This document shows positions 37,314-50,230 of a stretch of 64,000 bases of DNA, in pieces. The notes under the pieces were generated by a model, which worked only from the letters and a program-made list of their open reading frames with translations, had not been told where the DNA came from and did no database searches. Position 1 is the stretch's first letter. Each line of letters starts with the position of its first letter. Made by a program: the position numbers and the translations under genes. This DNA comes from Mercurialis annua. Its lineage: Eukaryota > Streptophyta > Magnoliopsida > Malpighiales > Euphorbiaceae. The stretch lies in NCBI RefSeq assembly GCF_937616625.2, contig NC_065570.1, positions 69,343,665 to 69,407,664 on the forward strand, in the 5' to 3' direction.

Positions 37314-38127
37314 CTGGGGCTGAGTGAGTGAAGTGACCTTATTTTTATGGCTAACTTCATTGTTTTGGTGGTTTTGAGCCATTATCTTACAGGGCAATGA
37401 GGAGTCATTGATTTGGGACCATCTCCTAAACTATTTTTTTATAGGATCAGTTTCTTTGAAATTTTTTTAGACTTTTGATCTGGGATAGAGAAATTAAAAG
37501 ATTTTCTGGATGTTTCTTTAGATATTTGTTTCTGTTTGACAATGCTATAGATAATGGGTTTCTTTTTTGGAATTTTTCTGGATGTCTCTTTATACACATC
37601 TATTTTCTATATCAAGTGGAATTGCAAATGATCATATAATTTTACCCATATCTGACGCTTTTCTTTACGTAGCGTCGAAAAAGGAAATCTGTTTATACAT
37701 GTTGGTTTGTTCAAGTTTTACCAAATTATGCCGAAGATGAAGACTCTTTTCATGAGGAAAATGATTGATATAGGCACTTTCTTTTTACTCATGTTAGCAT
37801 AACGTACTATTACATTGTTCTCGTCTTCTGTTTATCTGTTAGGGTCAAAGCTATATTGCTAGGAAACATTGAAAATGGAAATTCCGAATCAGATTATGTT
37901 TTTATAAGAATTTGTGATAGATATAATAAAATTTCAGAATTTCAAATGCAGTTTTGGAAATGAAATCTTCAATAAGTTTTTGTATAATATTGGTTTAAAG
38001 TAAAAGAATCATTAAAGTACAATTATTTTCTTATAAACAGCCACAATACCATTATTAAAAAAAGCAGGTTCGGCAAGTTTTGGATCATGACTCGTACATG
38101 AAAAAAATTAACGACGTACCAAACATT
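37314..38127. other. Shared 3' region between convergent genes
   Basis: The PABP 3' UTR from the left and the MRNIP-like 3' UTR from the right meet here. No other feature recognised. Confidence 0.5.
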
Positions 38128-39636
38128 TCAGATGAAATCAGGATGGATGTCATCTTCTACCTTTTGTTCATCCAATATGGTCTCCCACACATCATTGCTA
38201 CAGTGCCCCATATCATCTGCACAGTTTCTTCTTCTTTCAGCATTGAAGTCGCTGTCATCATGTGTTATGTAGTCATTCCATTTTGAAGCTTTGGTTGCCA
38301 TTGTTGGTTGATTTTTCCTCTGCTCCTCGCAATCTTTTTTCATGTAATCCCTCCATTTTGTAGGGCTGATGACGTCCTCTGAAGCATTTTTCTTTTCTTC
38401 CTTCCCTGCATATTAAACTCTGCCTGAATTATATATGCACCAATGATTTTCAAATGAAAGATTCTACCATGTCTAGATTCAATTACGAGCAATCAAGTGA
38501 GATGAGTTGACTAAACTAAACATGCCCCAATCTTAACAGGCCACTTCAAGTTGGACAAACCAGTTATCTACCGCATCAAACAGATAGAATATCTTTAAGA
38601 TGTTCTAATGTTGTACTAGGCAAGTAGGCCTAATCAAATCAAGTCGAGTTGAATCAAAACTGTGACCATTAACTTTAAAGCTCAAAACTCAATTCAAACT
38701 TGATCAAATTTTATTTTAAGAGCTCAAACTTGAATTCTATAAGAATAAGTTCGTCTCAGCTCAACTTGATTATGAAGGACGAAAAGTAAAATAGCAAAGT
38801 TTGACTAGGTTTGTGAGCCAATGCATCTTAATATTGAACTCAACTCGGAAATTGGCTCGAAATGTGCGTTCAAGCTTGATTCAACTAACAACGAGTCAAT
38901 TGTGAGTTGATTTGACTCGGTTAGACCTACTGCAGCCATGTAATTCTTACCTTGAGAGCAGACATTTTTGCTGCTGGTATTCCTCTTAGAGAAAGTAGGT
39001 TTAAAACCATGACATGCATTACCGCGAGAATCATAATTCCTGAATTTAGGTTTCTTAAACATCTCTTTCGTCAATTCCGTCACAATCTTTACCCCAAAAT
39101 CATCTCCTGCATTACAACCAAAATTAAACAATTCAATCAACCGGCTAATTGAACACAAAATCTCAATCTCTTACCTTGTTGTTCTTCAAATTGTTCCTGT
39201 TTAGCACTGTCCTGGTCAAAATCAAGGTACTCAGTCCAATCAGAGCGTCTTTTCCTCTGAATTTGGGGATCGGCAGTTAGGGTTTCAGCATCTCCTGCTC
39301 CGCTGTCGTTGTGTTCGGCTAATTTGCCGCGGGACATGTTGAAGGACTGCACAAACATACGGATGTCTTTAGCCATGAAGCTTTGAGCAAACATTTTTGT
39401 TACAGATTGTCTCTGATTGCACACTACACATGTCCACTTGTTACTGCTTTTCTTCTTCTGCTTCGCCTGTAATGTACATAGCATAAACCAATTAGACAAT
39501 AACATAGCAATTGATTTCCGTTAATCGTGTATAATTTTCTTGAGAAAATCATTAGATTAAGAAAAGGAAAATGAGAGATTGCCTGCATTGTCGCGCATTG
39601 ACAGCACTGAACAGCGACGAATTCTGTACATCCCAT
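38128..39636 (-). CDS. MRNIP: MRN complex-interacting protein (MRNIP)-like
   Basis: Four exons read leftward: 39636-39583, 39466-39175, 39106-38951 and 38405-38128, giving 259 residues. The start MGCTEFVAVQCCQCATMQ, then KKKSSNKWTCVVCNQRQSV, forms a four-cysteine zinc ribbon. FAQSFMAKDIRMFVQSFNMS follows, the conserved core of the MRNIP family; in animals MRNIP binds MRE11-RAD50-NBS1 and aids the DNA-damage response. The C-terminal half is charged and carries two copies of a K-W-x-D-Y motif (TKWRDYMKK, SKWNDYITH). Exon 1 ends ATG CAG and the intron begins GCAATC, so the first intron is GC-AG; no GT lies near enough to keep the frame. The open frame extends upstream of the ATG but has no earlier ATG. 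Its role in plants is inferred from the family only. Confidence 0.85.
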
Positions 39637-40589
39637 TTTTTTTTTGCTCTTCTCGTTTCGATTGTTCAAGAGAGGGTTTGTGGTTTCAGATGGTCCGAAA
39701 TTTCGAAAATTTAGGGATTTTGGCGCCAATATATTAGCGGAATGGTGGGAACTTGCTTATACTGTCATACAGCCAAATTTTGAAATTATACTTCTTTTTA
39801 AAATAATAAAAACAAATTACTTTTATACTCCTCACATTTATCATAATTTATAGTGTCATCGTTCCTGTTTAAAAAACAAATGATATGGTCCTCTATTTTC
39901 GTTAATAATCTAGTCGTTCCGTTTACTCTCTTTTTTTATGTCAGTTAATTATGTCAAATGGCTTAATTCATAGATCTAAAGTTTTACTTATAGTCTTTAA
40001 ATTTATTTTTCATATAAATATAAATAAATTATATTTTAAATAGTTTTATGATTTAATGAATTCAATTCATAATTTATTTATTTATTTATATTTTAATTTT
40101 ATCAATATTTTAAAATATTTTTTAGGATTTAATTTCTAGAAAGTAAGAAAGTAAGAAAATAAAAAAAAATAAGAAAAATATTAAGTAAACTTATTAAATC
40201 AAAATCTCAGAAAACATATTTTTTATTTATATTTATGTTAAAAATAAGTTTAAAGATAATATTGAAATTTAATTTTTTTTAGTTAAATATTTTGCCTTAA
40301 TTGACTAAACACTGAAAATAGATGGAATGAATAAAACACTAATAAAAAATAAAAATATAAAATTATATCATCCAATTTTTAAACAGAAAAGACGAAATTA
40401 TAAATTACATGGTAGTATATGTTTGAGAATTTGCTCATATAATAATCATGTTATTCTTACTATTAAAACTTTTGGATTTAAAAGAAATGTTACTGCAGAT
40501 AAAATAATATTTATTTATTTTTCTTAATTAAATTTTATTTTTTTTAGATATTTTGTAAATTTTCATTATGTTTTTAGAAAAAGAAAGGT
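39637..40589. other. Bidirectional spacer between divergent genes
   Basis: AT-rich DNA upstream of both the MRNIP-like gene (leftward) and the HGPRT gene (rightward). A 66-codon open stretch at 40327-40527 is low-complexity and not supported as a gene. Confidence 0.45.
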
Positions 40590-40639
40590 AGGGTTTAACA
40601 TAGCCCAATGAGTCAAAGCTTAACCTTACTAGAAGCCCA
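40590..40639 (+). promoter_or_regulatory. Telo-box and site II promoter motifs of the HGPRT gene
   Basis: A telo-box AGGGTTT at 40590-40596 is followed by AGCCCA at 40602-40607 and again at 40634-40639 (site II type). The telo-box plus site II pairing is typical of plant housekeeping promoters expressed in dividing cells. Its position suggests transcription starts downstream, which favours the ATG at 40722 over the in-frame ATG at 40608. Confidence 0.6.
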
Positions 40640-40721
40640 TGCCAAGAGCAAAACTCCAAAGAAAACCCTGCAACACCATTTTCAGCACTTCTTCAGATAT
40701 CACACAATCTTTAGAAGGTCA

Positions 40722-42800
40722 ATGGGATTGGATTGTCACATAAAAGAAGTACTATGGACCAAATTCCAAATTTCAAAAAGAGTTACAGAACTTGCCTCTC
40801 AAATCTCTACAGATTTTGCTGATTCCCCACCTCCACTTCTTGTTGGTGTTGCTACGGGAGCTTTCTTATTCTTGGCTGACTTAGTCAGGCAAATTCATTT
40901 ACCTATATCTGTTGATTTCATTCGTGCCGAGTCTTATGGTTCAGGTACCGAGTCCAATGGCTCACCCACCATTTCCATGGACTTAAAGCTTGATGTCAAA
41001 GGCAAACACGTCATTTTGGTAATTCTCTTAGCTTTTATCAATTTTTTCTTTAATTTCTTGTTGTTGTGATTAAAATGTGACGTGGGTTGTTAGTGAATTT
41101 TAAAAAGAATAATACTTTAGGAATTGGGTCCTCAAAAAGTTTTTTTTTATTGAGTCCTTAAAATAAGAAATGCTGACTGGGAATTGGGTTCTTCAAAAGG
41201 GTGAGACTTTGCTAATTGTATATGCTATCCTACTGAAAGTTACTGCTAAATGTGTGTCCTACTGAAAGTTACTGATAATTCTGGCTTGCATCGAATTCTT
41301 TTAGTTTTGGAATATTTGATTTGTTAGATGATAATGTGATTAATAAGCATAGCTTGTTTCAGGTTGAGGACATTGTGGATACAGGAAGTACTTTATCTAC
41401 CCTTATTTCACACTTGAAATCTAAGGGAGTGTCCTCTGTGTCGGTTTGTACGTTTCTTGATAAGCCTGCTAGAAGAAAAGTTCATTTTGAATTAGTGGGT
41501 GATGGAAAGTATTACCGAGGGTTTGAGGTATGCGCGCAATCTCTGCTTTCTCTTCATATATATGATTTGGAAACTAGTAGAGAAAAAGCTATTCATAAAT
41601 TCACATTCAACTAAATTGATGAGTGACTGGTGTGCTACTTTCTTGTTAAATGATTAATACATCTTCGCCCGATTGTTAGCATTTCTCTTGACATTAGGGA
41701 CAATGCTAATTGCTATTTTCTACCATTTGACATGTACATGCCTTTTTTCTGTCACATGTGAATCATGTCATATTATTGATGGTGCTTTAAGTATGTTCTC
41801 GGGTGCTTTTTTTTCTTTAGCACGCCCTTGAGCACATTTCAGGAAGTAGGTGGCAGGGTTATTTTGCTCAACTGTCCTTTCTCCAGTAAATCTTTTGAAC
41901 TTTGTTATGCTGTAGGCTATGATGCATGAAAACACTGAAACGGCAATGGCAACACCAGTTTTTTTTGTAAGAATAGTTTATGAATATAAAGTTTCTGAGA
42001 TTGAAAAGATAAAAGATCGCCAAAACGTAAAACTCGCCGAGTTGTTGCGCACTATAGGCTGTAGGAATCACCAGGCACAAACACAGCTTTGTGCTCGTCT
42101 GTTCTTAGTCTTAGCAAGTTTATTACAATTCCAAAATTGTTAGTGTAAGAACCAGTTTTTACCAAAAAAACATATTTATCATTTTTCAGTCGGAAAAATC
42201 ATGGAATTCTGCCCTCAAAGACTCTTAACTAATTTGGGGGTTCTTTCTACTCTGCTTTCAAGGAACAGTATTTAAAATTACTTATCCACTGTTATTCCAA
42301 AAACAACCAATGATTAGGGTAATAAATATTTATATCCATGGTCTGCAAATTGATAATGTGATTATATAGGTTGCCTTCAATGCACTATAAAATTCCCCTA
42401 ATATTTGGAAATGGTTTTTTAAACTATAAATAGACTAGTCTTTCTTTGCATTTACGAAGTTATTCCTGGACCTTGATTCGGGACAAATTATCCAACTCAT
42501 TCATTGATTTCCTTGCTTCAAAAAGTTAATCCAAGAAATCTCCCACCTCTAAAATCTTACATTTTTTTCATAAATGCTGGCACATTTGTGTTGATTTTAT
42601 GTCTAGCATGCTAACTACTATAGTATTAAAAGTAATAAATATATGTCTTTCATAGGAGTATTTTATTAGAAATGAAAATTTCCTGTGTTTCCCTTTTGCA
42701 GTGTCCAGATTACTTCGTCGTGGGTTACGGGATGGACTATGCTGAGCTTTATAGAAATTTGCCTTATGTTGGTGTCTTGAAGCCTGAATATTACAAGTGA
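40722..42800 (+). CDS. HGPT: Hypoxanthine-guanine phosphoribosyltransferase
   Basis: Three exons (40722-41018, 41363-41527, 42702-42800), 186 residues. The PRPP-binding motif [11 protein letters not shown], the [16 protein letters not shown] segment, [10 protein letters not shown] in the flexible loop and the purine-binding end [20 protein letters not shown] identify a HGPRT rather than an orotate or uracil enzyme. It salvages hypoxanthine and guanine to IMP and GMP with PRPP, normally in the cytosol. I chose the inner ATG ([15 protein letters not shown]) because it matches family length and lies below the promoter motifs. An in-frame ATG at 40608 would add 38 residues rich in Arg, His and Phe, which could be a targeting peptide if it is used. 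Confidence 0.9.
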
Positions 42801-44146
42801 TTTTAGCCTAAAAGAGCTATCGTATACTCTTATTTTAGTATTGCAGGCACCTATTGGATTAGGAGGTTATTTTATACTTCTCATAAAAGGCAAAGTGCTT
42901 TATAGGAATGTAAATGTGCGTATTCTTAGAACTGCATCTCGGTACTAAATTAAAAACTTTAATTTATTCAATATTTTTGTCTTGAATTATCTGTTTCGAT
43001 TGGCTGATTATCGAAATGAGCAGGCAGTGCGAACTAAGTCGGTTGCTTTATTTATTTTTCTTGTATCGATTGCTTTATAATTTTGATGTCTGAACTCAAA
43101 TTTTATTTTCCAAAATTAGATTAAATAAAATCATAAACCTTAATAATAAATTTAGTGTTTGAACTTGTTCGAAAATGACAATTTGATATTTGAATAAAAT
43201 TTTATATTAATACGGTGCTTGAACCTGCTAAAATATTACAAATGTGTTTTCTATAGCTCACATTTAAAAATGTTGACGTGGAATGTGCAATCCATTGATT
43301 AAAAGATCTTTCTACCCCTTAATTTAACATTGAATATCAAAAGAAATAAACTTATTTGATTGTCATAAAAAAAATTAACAATTTGCATTATAATTGTTTT
43401 AATTAAAATACTATTTTAATAGATTTTAATTAATAAAATTCTTTTATAATAAAACACGGATGTTTAATTTTTTATTATTATTTTAAATATATTTATGGTT
43501 ATTGTTTAATCTACATTCAACCACTCCCCAACACATCCACGATTTCTACTGCCACCCTTATCACAACCAGTACTTTCTTAATATTAGGTTTAGGTTAAAA
43601 AATTACAATAATTATTTTAAATTAATTAAATATAATTATCGAGAGAGTGATCTCTACATTCTCAACTTCTATAGTTAAACATTCCAAATATATAAATTTT
43701 CATATCTTTTTATCAAAATATTATAAATTTGTATATTTTTTGGTATTTTATGTAAAATTAAGAAGGTAAAATCATATTTGTAACGTTCAACCTAAAGATG
43801 ACCTGATAAAAACATTTGTTTGTCTTTTTTAATCGGTTCAAACGCTAATTGTCATTTTTAAAATAGTCTAGACAAAAGTATCAAATAGGGTAAAACTGAA
43901 AAAATTGCAACGTCAGGGCGGAATTGAAAATTAAAATAAAAATCAGGGTTTTTTCAGTTTATTGGTCTTGTTATTATCCCATTCTTTTTTTTTTCTAAAA
44001 AGTGGAAGACGGGAAACAGGTTAACCGACAAGTCGTATGATCTCCAAATGCAGACAGGTTATCATCATCTATTTTGAGTGAGGGCAAATTAAAACTAAAA
44101 CCCCGAAACCAATAAAACCCCAAACAAAATCTAAGCAAGTGCAACC
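42801..44146. other. HGPRT 3' UTR and spacer
   Basis: 3' UTR to about 42980, then AT-rich spacer. About 43875-43972 is a one-arm remnant of the Mutator-like fold-back family (AAATAGGGTAAAACTG, AACGTCAGGGCGGAATTG). No gene seen. Confidence 0.5.
43875..43972. repeat. Single-arm remnant of a Mutator-like fold-back element
   Basis: The text matches the right arm of the element at 132-635 (GGGTAAAATTG, AACGTCGGGG, GGTTTTTT). No left arm is found within 1 kb upstream. A truncated copy or the product of a deletion. Confidence 0.55.
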
Positions 44147-47100
44147 ATGGCAGGCACATCAAGAACTCTCTTAATTCTTACTCTCTCTTCAACCACCAAA
44201 ACCTACTGTTTCCCATTTCTTAAACTCCCCAAACCCACTAGACTTTTACTTGGTTCTAACTATAGACACCTCTGCACCACCACTACCATACCCTCAGCCA
44301 CAGCAGCAGAAACAGCCACAACATTATCAGACCCAGACCAAGCAAAACATTCTATTCTCTTAGAAAGACTTAGAGTTAGGCACCTTAAGAGCCCGTCAAA
44401 TACCCCACAACCAAAAATCCAATCTTTACCCAAGATAGCTGTCGATGTTGCGAGGGAAAAAGATGACAGCTTTAAGAAGTCTAAGAGAGAGAAAAAGATT
44501 GTGGGTAGCTTTGAGGAGTTGGGTTTGACTGAGGAAGTTATGGCTGCCGTTAGAGAATTGGGAATTGAGGTTCCTACTGAGATTCAGTGTATTGGGATTC
44601 CCTCTGTTTTGGACGGTAAAAGTGTTGTGTTGGGCTCTCATACTGGCTCTGGTAAGACTTTGGCTTATATGCTGCCTCTTGTTCAGGTGAGCTTTTGTTT
44701 ATTGCTTTTCTAGTTGTTTTGCCTGTGTGTTTGTGGTAATGCATTGTTGAAATATATATAATTCTTGTGATATTTCAATACTTTAAAATGCACTCTTTTG
44801 AGTTCATGTGGTCATTGATATTGAGAAAAAAGTATTTCTTGAATTGGGCGGTGGTTGGAACTTGATACTTTGCACATGTGATGATACATAATACATTAGT
44901 TTGTTGCATGTTTGTTTTGGTTCACTTGTGTTAAAAATTGTGAAAACATAATATGAAGTCAAAATGTTTTCTTTTTGTTTCTTGCTTTTGCAGTTGATAA
45001 GACAGGATGAGGCATTGTTGGGTAAGTTAATGAAGCCTAGGCGTCCTAGAGCTGTTGTTCTATGTCCCACTAGAGAGCTATCTGAGCAGGTATTTTGGGT
45101 TATTTTCAAATATGGCTTCCTCAGTCGTATCAGATTCCAATTTTGTTAGCATTTGTGTTTGTAGGTCTTTCGGGTGGCAAAATCTATTAGTCATCATGCA
45201 CGATTCAGGTCTACTATGGTTAGTGGCGGTGGCCGAATGCGACCACAGGAGGACTCTTTGAATGGCCCTATTGATATGATTGTTGGGACCCCTGGCAGGA
45301 TTCTGCAGCACATTGAGGATGGTAATATGGTTTATGGTGACATCAAATACTTGGTGAGTGTTCACTAATTTCTTTTAATTGCATTTCTTTTAAGCATTGA
45401 AAGTATTTAAAATCTTGAATATCAATGGTTCACATCAATATTTGGAGTACTAGTGTTGAAATTGACTGCGGTAGCTTATGTCTGTCGCAAAATTGTGGCA
45501 CTTCATGATGTTGCTAATGTGTTAGTAGGTATTGGATGAGGCAGACACCATGTTTGATCGTGGCTTTGGTCCTGATATTAGGAAATTTCTGGACCCATTG
45601 AAAAATCGTGCATCAAAACCTGATGGCGAAGGGTTTCAAACAATTTTGGTCACTGCAACAATGACAAAGGTATGCTCAGCACCAATTTGACTTTTGTCTT
45701 TCAGTAAAGATGAAATGCTCTTCTATCTTCTGTGGATTATTTCTAAGTAGTTAAGGCTTAGTTTTCTTTCCTACCAGTGTTATCTTATGTGCGCTCGATC
45801 TTTTTTTTCCGAGGCTTGTCTCATAGGCATGTTTCTTGACAGTTGCATTACACATCCTTAGGAGAGCATTTTGTTTGTCTCACAATTGATATCATATACT
45901 TGACATTGTTTTTTCTTCCATATACATCTCCTTGATATCATGAGTAGACTTTTTTTTTGTCTTTTCATGTGAGCTTGTTGGTGAAGGATGAATCTTTTGA
46001 AAGCACTATTGGAATTTCTATAGATTTTGATTTCTCATTTTATGCCTTTCTTTTATAAAAGCTTGTAGCCTTTTTAGATTATCATAAAGAATTTGAGTAT
46101 CCATGAGTTTCTGACTTCCACATCTTAAGGTATATGGGTGAATTTGAACTAGTGCTTTCTGCGGCGAACTGTTAATTTATATGAATTCAGCTGAACATGA
46201 TCTGGATTTAATTTGGTCAAGTTTGGTTATTTTTGTCAGATTCTGTGATTCAATGAAATTTCTTCAGCTCAGATTTTAGCTTTCAGTAATTGGTAGAATT
46301 GATGTTTTAGAGATCTTGCAGGCAGTTCAAAATCTTATTGATGAGGAGTTTCAAGGAATAATCCATTTGCGTACATCAACACTACATAAAAAGATAGCAT
46401 CTGCTCGCCACGATTTTGTAAAACTTTCAGGATCAGAAAACAAGCTGGAATCACTGTTACAGGTTAAATGATGTTTGCTTTACAGCCTTTATTGTATTAT
46501 CGCACTAAAAAGTGCTAAAATGTGTTTATGCACATGTATATTTTTAATCTGTTCTTGGTGAAACACAAGTTAAGCTACAATTGCATTACCGATGATGGCG
46601 AAAATAGTCACTGGTAGATTTGGTCCAAAATATGGCGAGACAAAGAACTTTATGCTACAACTAAATCTTTCTCTACTCTCTATGCAAAAGCTTTGACTTT
46701 TTGTAAACGGCAATGGATCTACTATCAGTGAGAACCCACACTAATGTTTTTTGTTCTTACATCCACCTAGATTATATTTCTGGACAAAATATTAAGAGAG
46801 CCTTTTGTTATGTTACAATTTGATGAGTTTGAGACACAATTTGACGTCATTCTCCCTTTGGTAGTTTTTGTGCCGTTTAGCAAATCCAGCCAGTATTGGT
46901 TTCTTCATGTTCAGTTTCAGATTTTTTTTCTCAAGAGATATGACACAGAAGTTCTCTATAAATTGTTGAAACTGCTATTGATTGTGGCATTTTTGTGTGT
47001 GTGCAAAACATGGGAAATTACCACATTCTTTCAAATTCAGGCACTTGAGCCAAGTTTGGCAAAGGGGAACAGGGTGATGGTGTTCTGCAATACTTTAAAT

Positions 47101-49912
47101 TCCAGCCGTGCTGTGGATCACTTTCTTGCTGAAAATCAAATTTCTTCTGTCAACTATCACGGAGAAGTCCCAGCTGAACAGAGGTGAGATTTTCAAAGTT
47201 TGTTGTTGGCCCATGGTTTTGAAATCCACAATGTCAGAATGTGGCTTCTAAAATGATAGTGGGTGATACTTTATATCACTGTCGTATCAGCCGATCTGGT
47301 TGATGGGGACCATACGGCAATGATATACTTTCACTACAGGTGATATAAAAGGGATGTATCATCTATATCGAGAGGTATATATATCAGTCTGGTTAATAAA
47401 ACAAAATTAAAAAAGTGATAATATTAATGTATGTATAGCTTGTTTGAATACAGAGAAAGTTCGTACCGTTGTTCATTTGGGTGTTTTAATGACTTAATGT
47501 GAGGAAATAACAATCTTATGTATTTAATTTTTTATTGGCTTAAGGTCTGAAAAACTACCGACCTTTTAAATTTTTTTCAATAGCACCCTCACCTTGTAAT
47601 TTTTTCAATAGCACCCTATTTTGTATTTTTGGCTTTCAATAGCACTCTAAATTAAAAAAATTAGATGATTTGATTACTATAAGGATGAGAATTTTCAAAA
47701 AAACTAAATTTAAAGGTGAAATCATACTTTTTTCTACTTGGACACTTTTAAACAAGTTCTTTAACTTAAAAAAAATTCAAATAAGTCCTCGATAAATGAG
47801 TTTAATTTGATGATTTATGGTGCTATTGAAAGTCAAAATACAAAATAGGGTAAAATTGACTGTTTTACAAGGTCGGGGTGCTATTGAAAGCCAAAAATAC
47901 GAAATAGGGTGCTATTGAAGAAATTACAAGGTGAGGGTGCAATTGAAAAAAATTTGAAAGGTCGGTAGTTTTTCAGACCTTAAGCTTTTTTTATTTGAGT
48001 GATGTTACTAATTGTTTTCTAAAATTCACAGTAGCCCCTACTGAAACTGTTTGATAATTAGATGCTCATACATTGCTACCTATACCGAAAGGTTCACAGT
48101 ACCCATGTATAACATCATGATTGGCACTCCACTTGAAGGTGACAAAGAAAAATTCATTGATAGATACAGCATGGGTAGCTGATTCCTTTGGTCATCCTAT
48201 CATGTCTTTGTACTTCTAAATCAAATATTGTGATTATGCTGCAATACAACTGCTTAACCAGAAGATATTTAGGTTCAACATATATGCATCCCTGATTCGT
48301 AAACTTGTATGTTTTGAGTGTTCTGTGTAGTTATTCCGAAAATAGAAAACAATAGGTACCTGAACATAATTTCATGTCATGGCTCTGTTTTGTCGTGTTG
48401 GAGTGTGTTGTGCCACTCAGTAGCACAGTCAGCTCCATAATGACTAAACTGAAGCTTGAAGCTCAATCTTTTTAGTCAAAAGGAGGTGGTCAAATTGTGT
48501 ATAAAGAAGGCCAACGCGGCCCACGGCCCACTTTTGTACTAGATGAATGATACTTTCCTTTACCAATCTTATTTTGCACGAAAGCGAGTATATTTCAGTT
48601 CGCCCTCTTTCCTTACCGTTTTTATTCTTGATATGTTAATTTGTGTGCTTGATAATTTTTTGTTTAGCACTTTGCTAACTATTCCTCGTAACAACAGGGT
48701 TGAAAATCTTCAGAAGTTCAAGAGTGATGATGGAGACTGCCCAACGTTGGTCTGTACCGACTTGGCTGCAAGGGGACTTGACTTGGATGTGGATCATGTC
48801 ATCATGTTTGATTTCCCCTCAAACTCTGTGAGTGACTTTCTCTATTCTGATGATGCTCCCTCGATGTGCATTCTAATGTTTTTCTAGGTTTTCTCGTCGA
48901 TCTGTCCTTCTATCTGTTGGTAGTATCTCTTGGGGGTTTTGAGGAAGTAGAGTGCTTCTATTTTCTAGCCTGGCTAATGGAATATTAAAATATGAGGACT
49001 AACGTCTACTTTTTTTTCTTTGGCCTTTCAGATTGATTACCTTCACCGAACAGGAAGAACAGCTCGTATGGGTGCAAAAGGTATGCCGCATACAAATTTC
49101 TGATAAATTTAATCTATCTATTTTAACAGTTTTATGCGTCTTACTCTTACCTTGAAAAATGTATCATAAGAAATCATATGCTATATAGACAAGCATCAAC
49201 TTATGAATAAAAATAATTTAAATTTAAATTCAATGCGTCCTCATTCGAATTTTACGATCTTCACAAAATGAGACTTATTTTGAAATTTTGGCTTATGATG
49301 CTGGGAGGCTTTTTATCTATGTGAAGACATTCTACACTTTTGGTGATCACAGTTTCTGGTTATTGGATGTCTGAATGGCGCTTCGATTTTCTGTTTACAG
49401 GGAAAGTTACAAGTTTGGTGGCTAAAAAGGACTTGCAATTGGCTGCCCGGATTGAGGAGGCAATTCGGAAAAACGAGAGCTTGGAATCACTCACCGTAGA
49501 CAATGTTCGGAGGGACATAGCCAGGGATCAAATAACTGAACAGAAGGGGAAGAAAGAAAAAATGGTGAAACTTTCTCATCAGAAAAACAAGATCAGCGCT
49601 GAGAAAGAAAAAACGGATAAACCTTCTTATCAGAAAAACAAGCTCAACACTGCAACAGTTAAATCCTCTAGCAACCGCCCCAAGACTGCTTCCACAGCAA
49701 CAAAATTTAGAAAAACATCTGCAAAACCCGTAAAGGGTGTTAGAGTTGCAAAAAGCTTAAAAACCTTCAAGAAAACATCGTCTCCAGGCTCGAGCAAGAG
49801 AACAGTGAGTAAAGGATCTATTGCAGTCAAATCTACATCTTCAAAGTTAAATGTTGTGCCACTTAGGGGTCGTTCCACTTCTAGTAGGAGTGAATCATTG
49901 AGGCGCAGTTGA
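44147..49912 (+). CDS. RH39: DEAD-box RNA helicase, RH39 type
   Basis: Nine exons: 44147-44686, 44994-45089, 45165-45353, 45529-45669, 46322-46462, 47041-47183, 48698-48827, 49032-49080 and 49401-49912. All are in phase, giving 646 residues. The N-terminus is Ser/Thr-rich and basic, a likely organelle transit peptide. Motifs in order: Q-motif region [12 protein letters not shown], Walker [31 protein letters not shown] (where most DEAD-box proteins have SAT), [19 protein letters not shown] and [11 protein letters not shown] basic Lys/Ser-rich tail follows. Whole-length similarity, including HAKSISHH-type and [17 protein letters not shown] text, points to Arabidopsis RH39, a chloroplast helicase needed for the hidden-break processing of 23S rRNA. 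Intron 6 is long (about 1.5 kb) and contains a fold-back element. Confidence 0.94.
47537..47986. mobile_element. Fold-back MITE, Mutator-like, in RH39 intron 6
   Basis: A 450-bp element, GGCTTAAGGTCTGAAAAACT to AGTTTTTCAGACCTTAAGCT (last base changed from C), flanked by TTTTTTATT at 47528-47536 and 47987-47995. The arms carry TCAATAGCACCCT repeats, three in each direction. The insertion is about 350 bases downstream of exon 6. Confidence 0.82.
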
Positions 49913-50230
49913 TTATTATAGACATTCTATATGTATCAGGAAATGCTTATTATTTCTCTTTTGTTAAGCATTATTTTCAAAATTTAATGTGATGGAAATT
50001 AGTGCTTCTGTTCCTGCTCATATCATCTTTTTCCATACCATTTTGAGTTTGTAATGTTGAGTTTGAATTCTGTCATTTACTATCATAAATGTTGAAATGG
50101 AAAATGCCGGAATGTAAAATGGCGAGACAATAATTTTACAAAAATAAGACATAAATATAGAGAGTTTTGTAGTTTTTGATGTGTTTTCAGATATGGAAAT
50201 AAAACGTCCAGAAGTTTCTCGCTATCCTGA
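49913..50230. other. Shared 3' region between convergent genes
   Basis: About 318 bases between the RH39 stop and the stop of the minus-strand membrane-protein gene. The 3' UTRs probably overlap. Nothing else seen. Confidence 0.5.

Noticed and set aside
39637..39729. N-terminal extension of the MRNIP-like protein
   Set aside because: The open frame continues upstream but has no ATG, and the family starts at MGCTEF.
40722..42800. Orotate or uracil phosphoribosyltransferase
   Set aside because: The [11 protein letters not shown] motif and the [15 protein letters not shown] end fit purine salvage enzymes.
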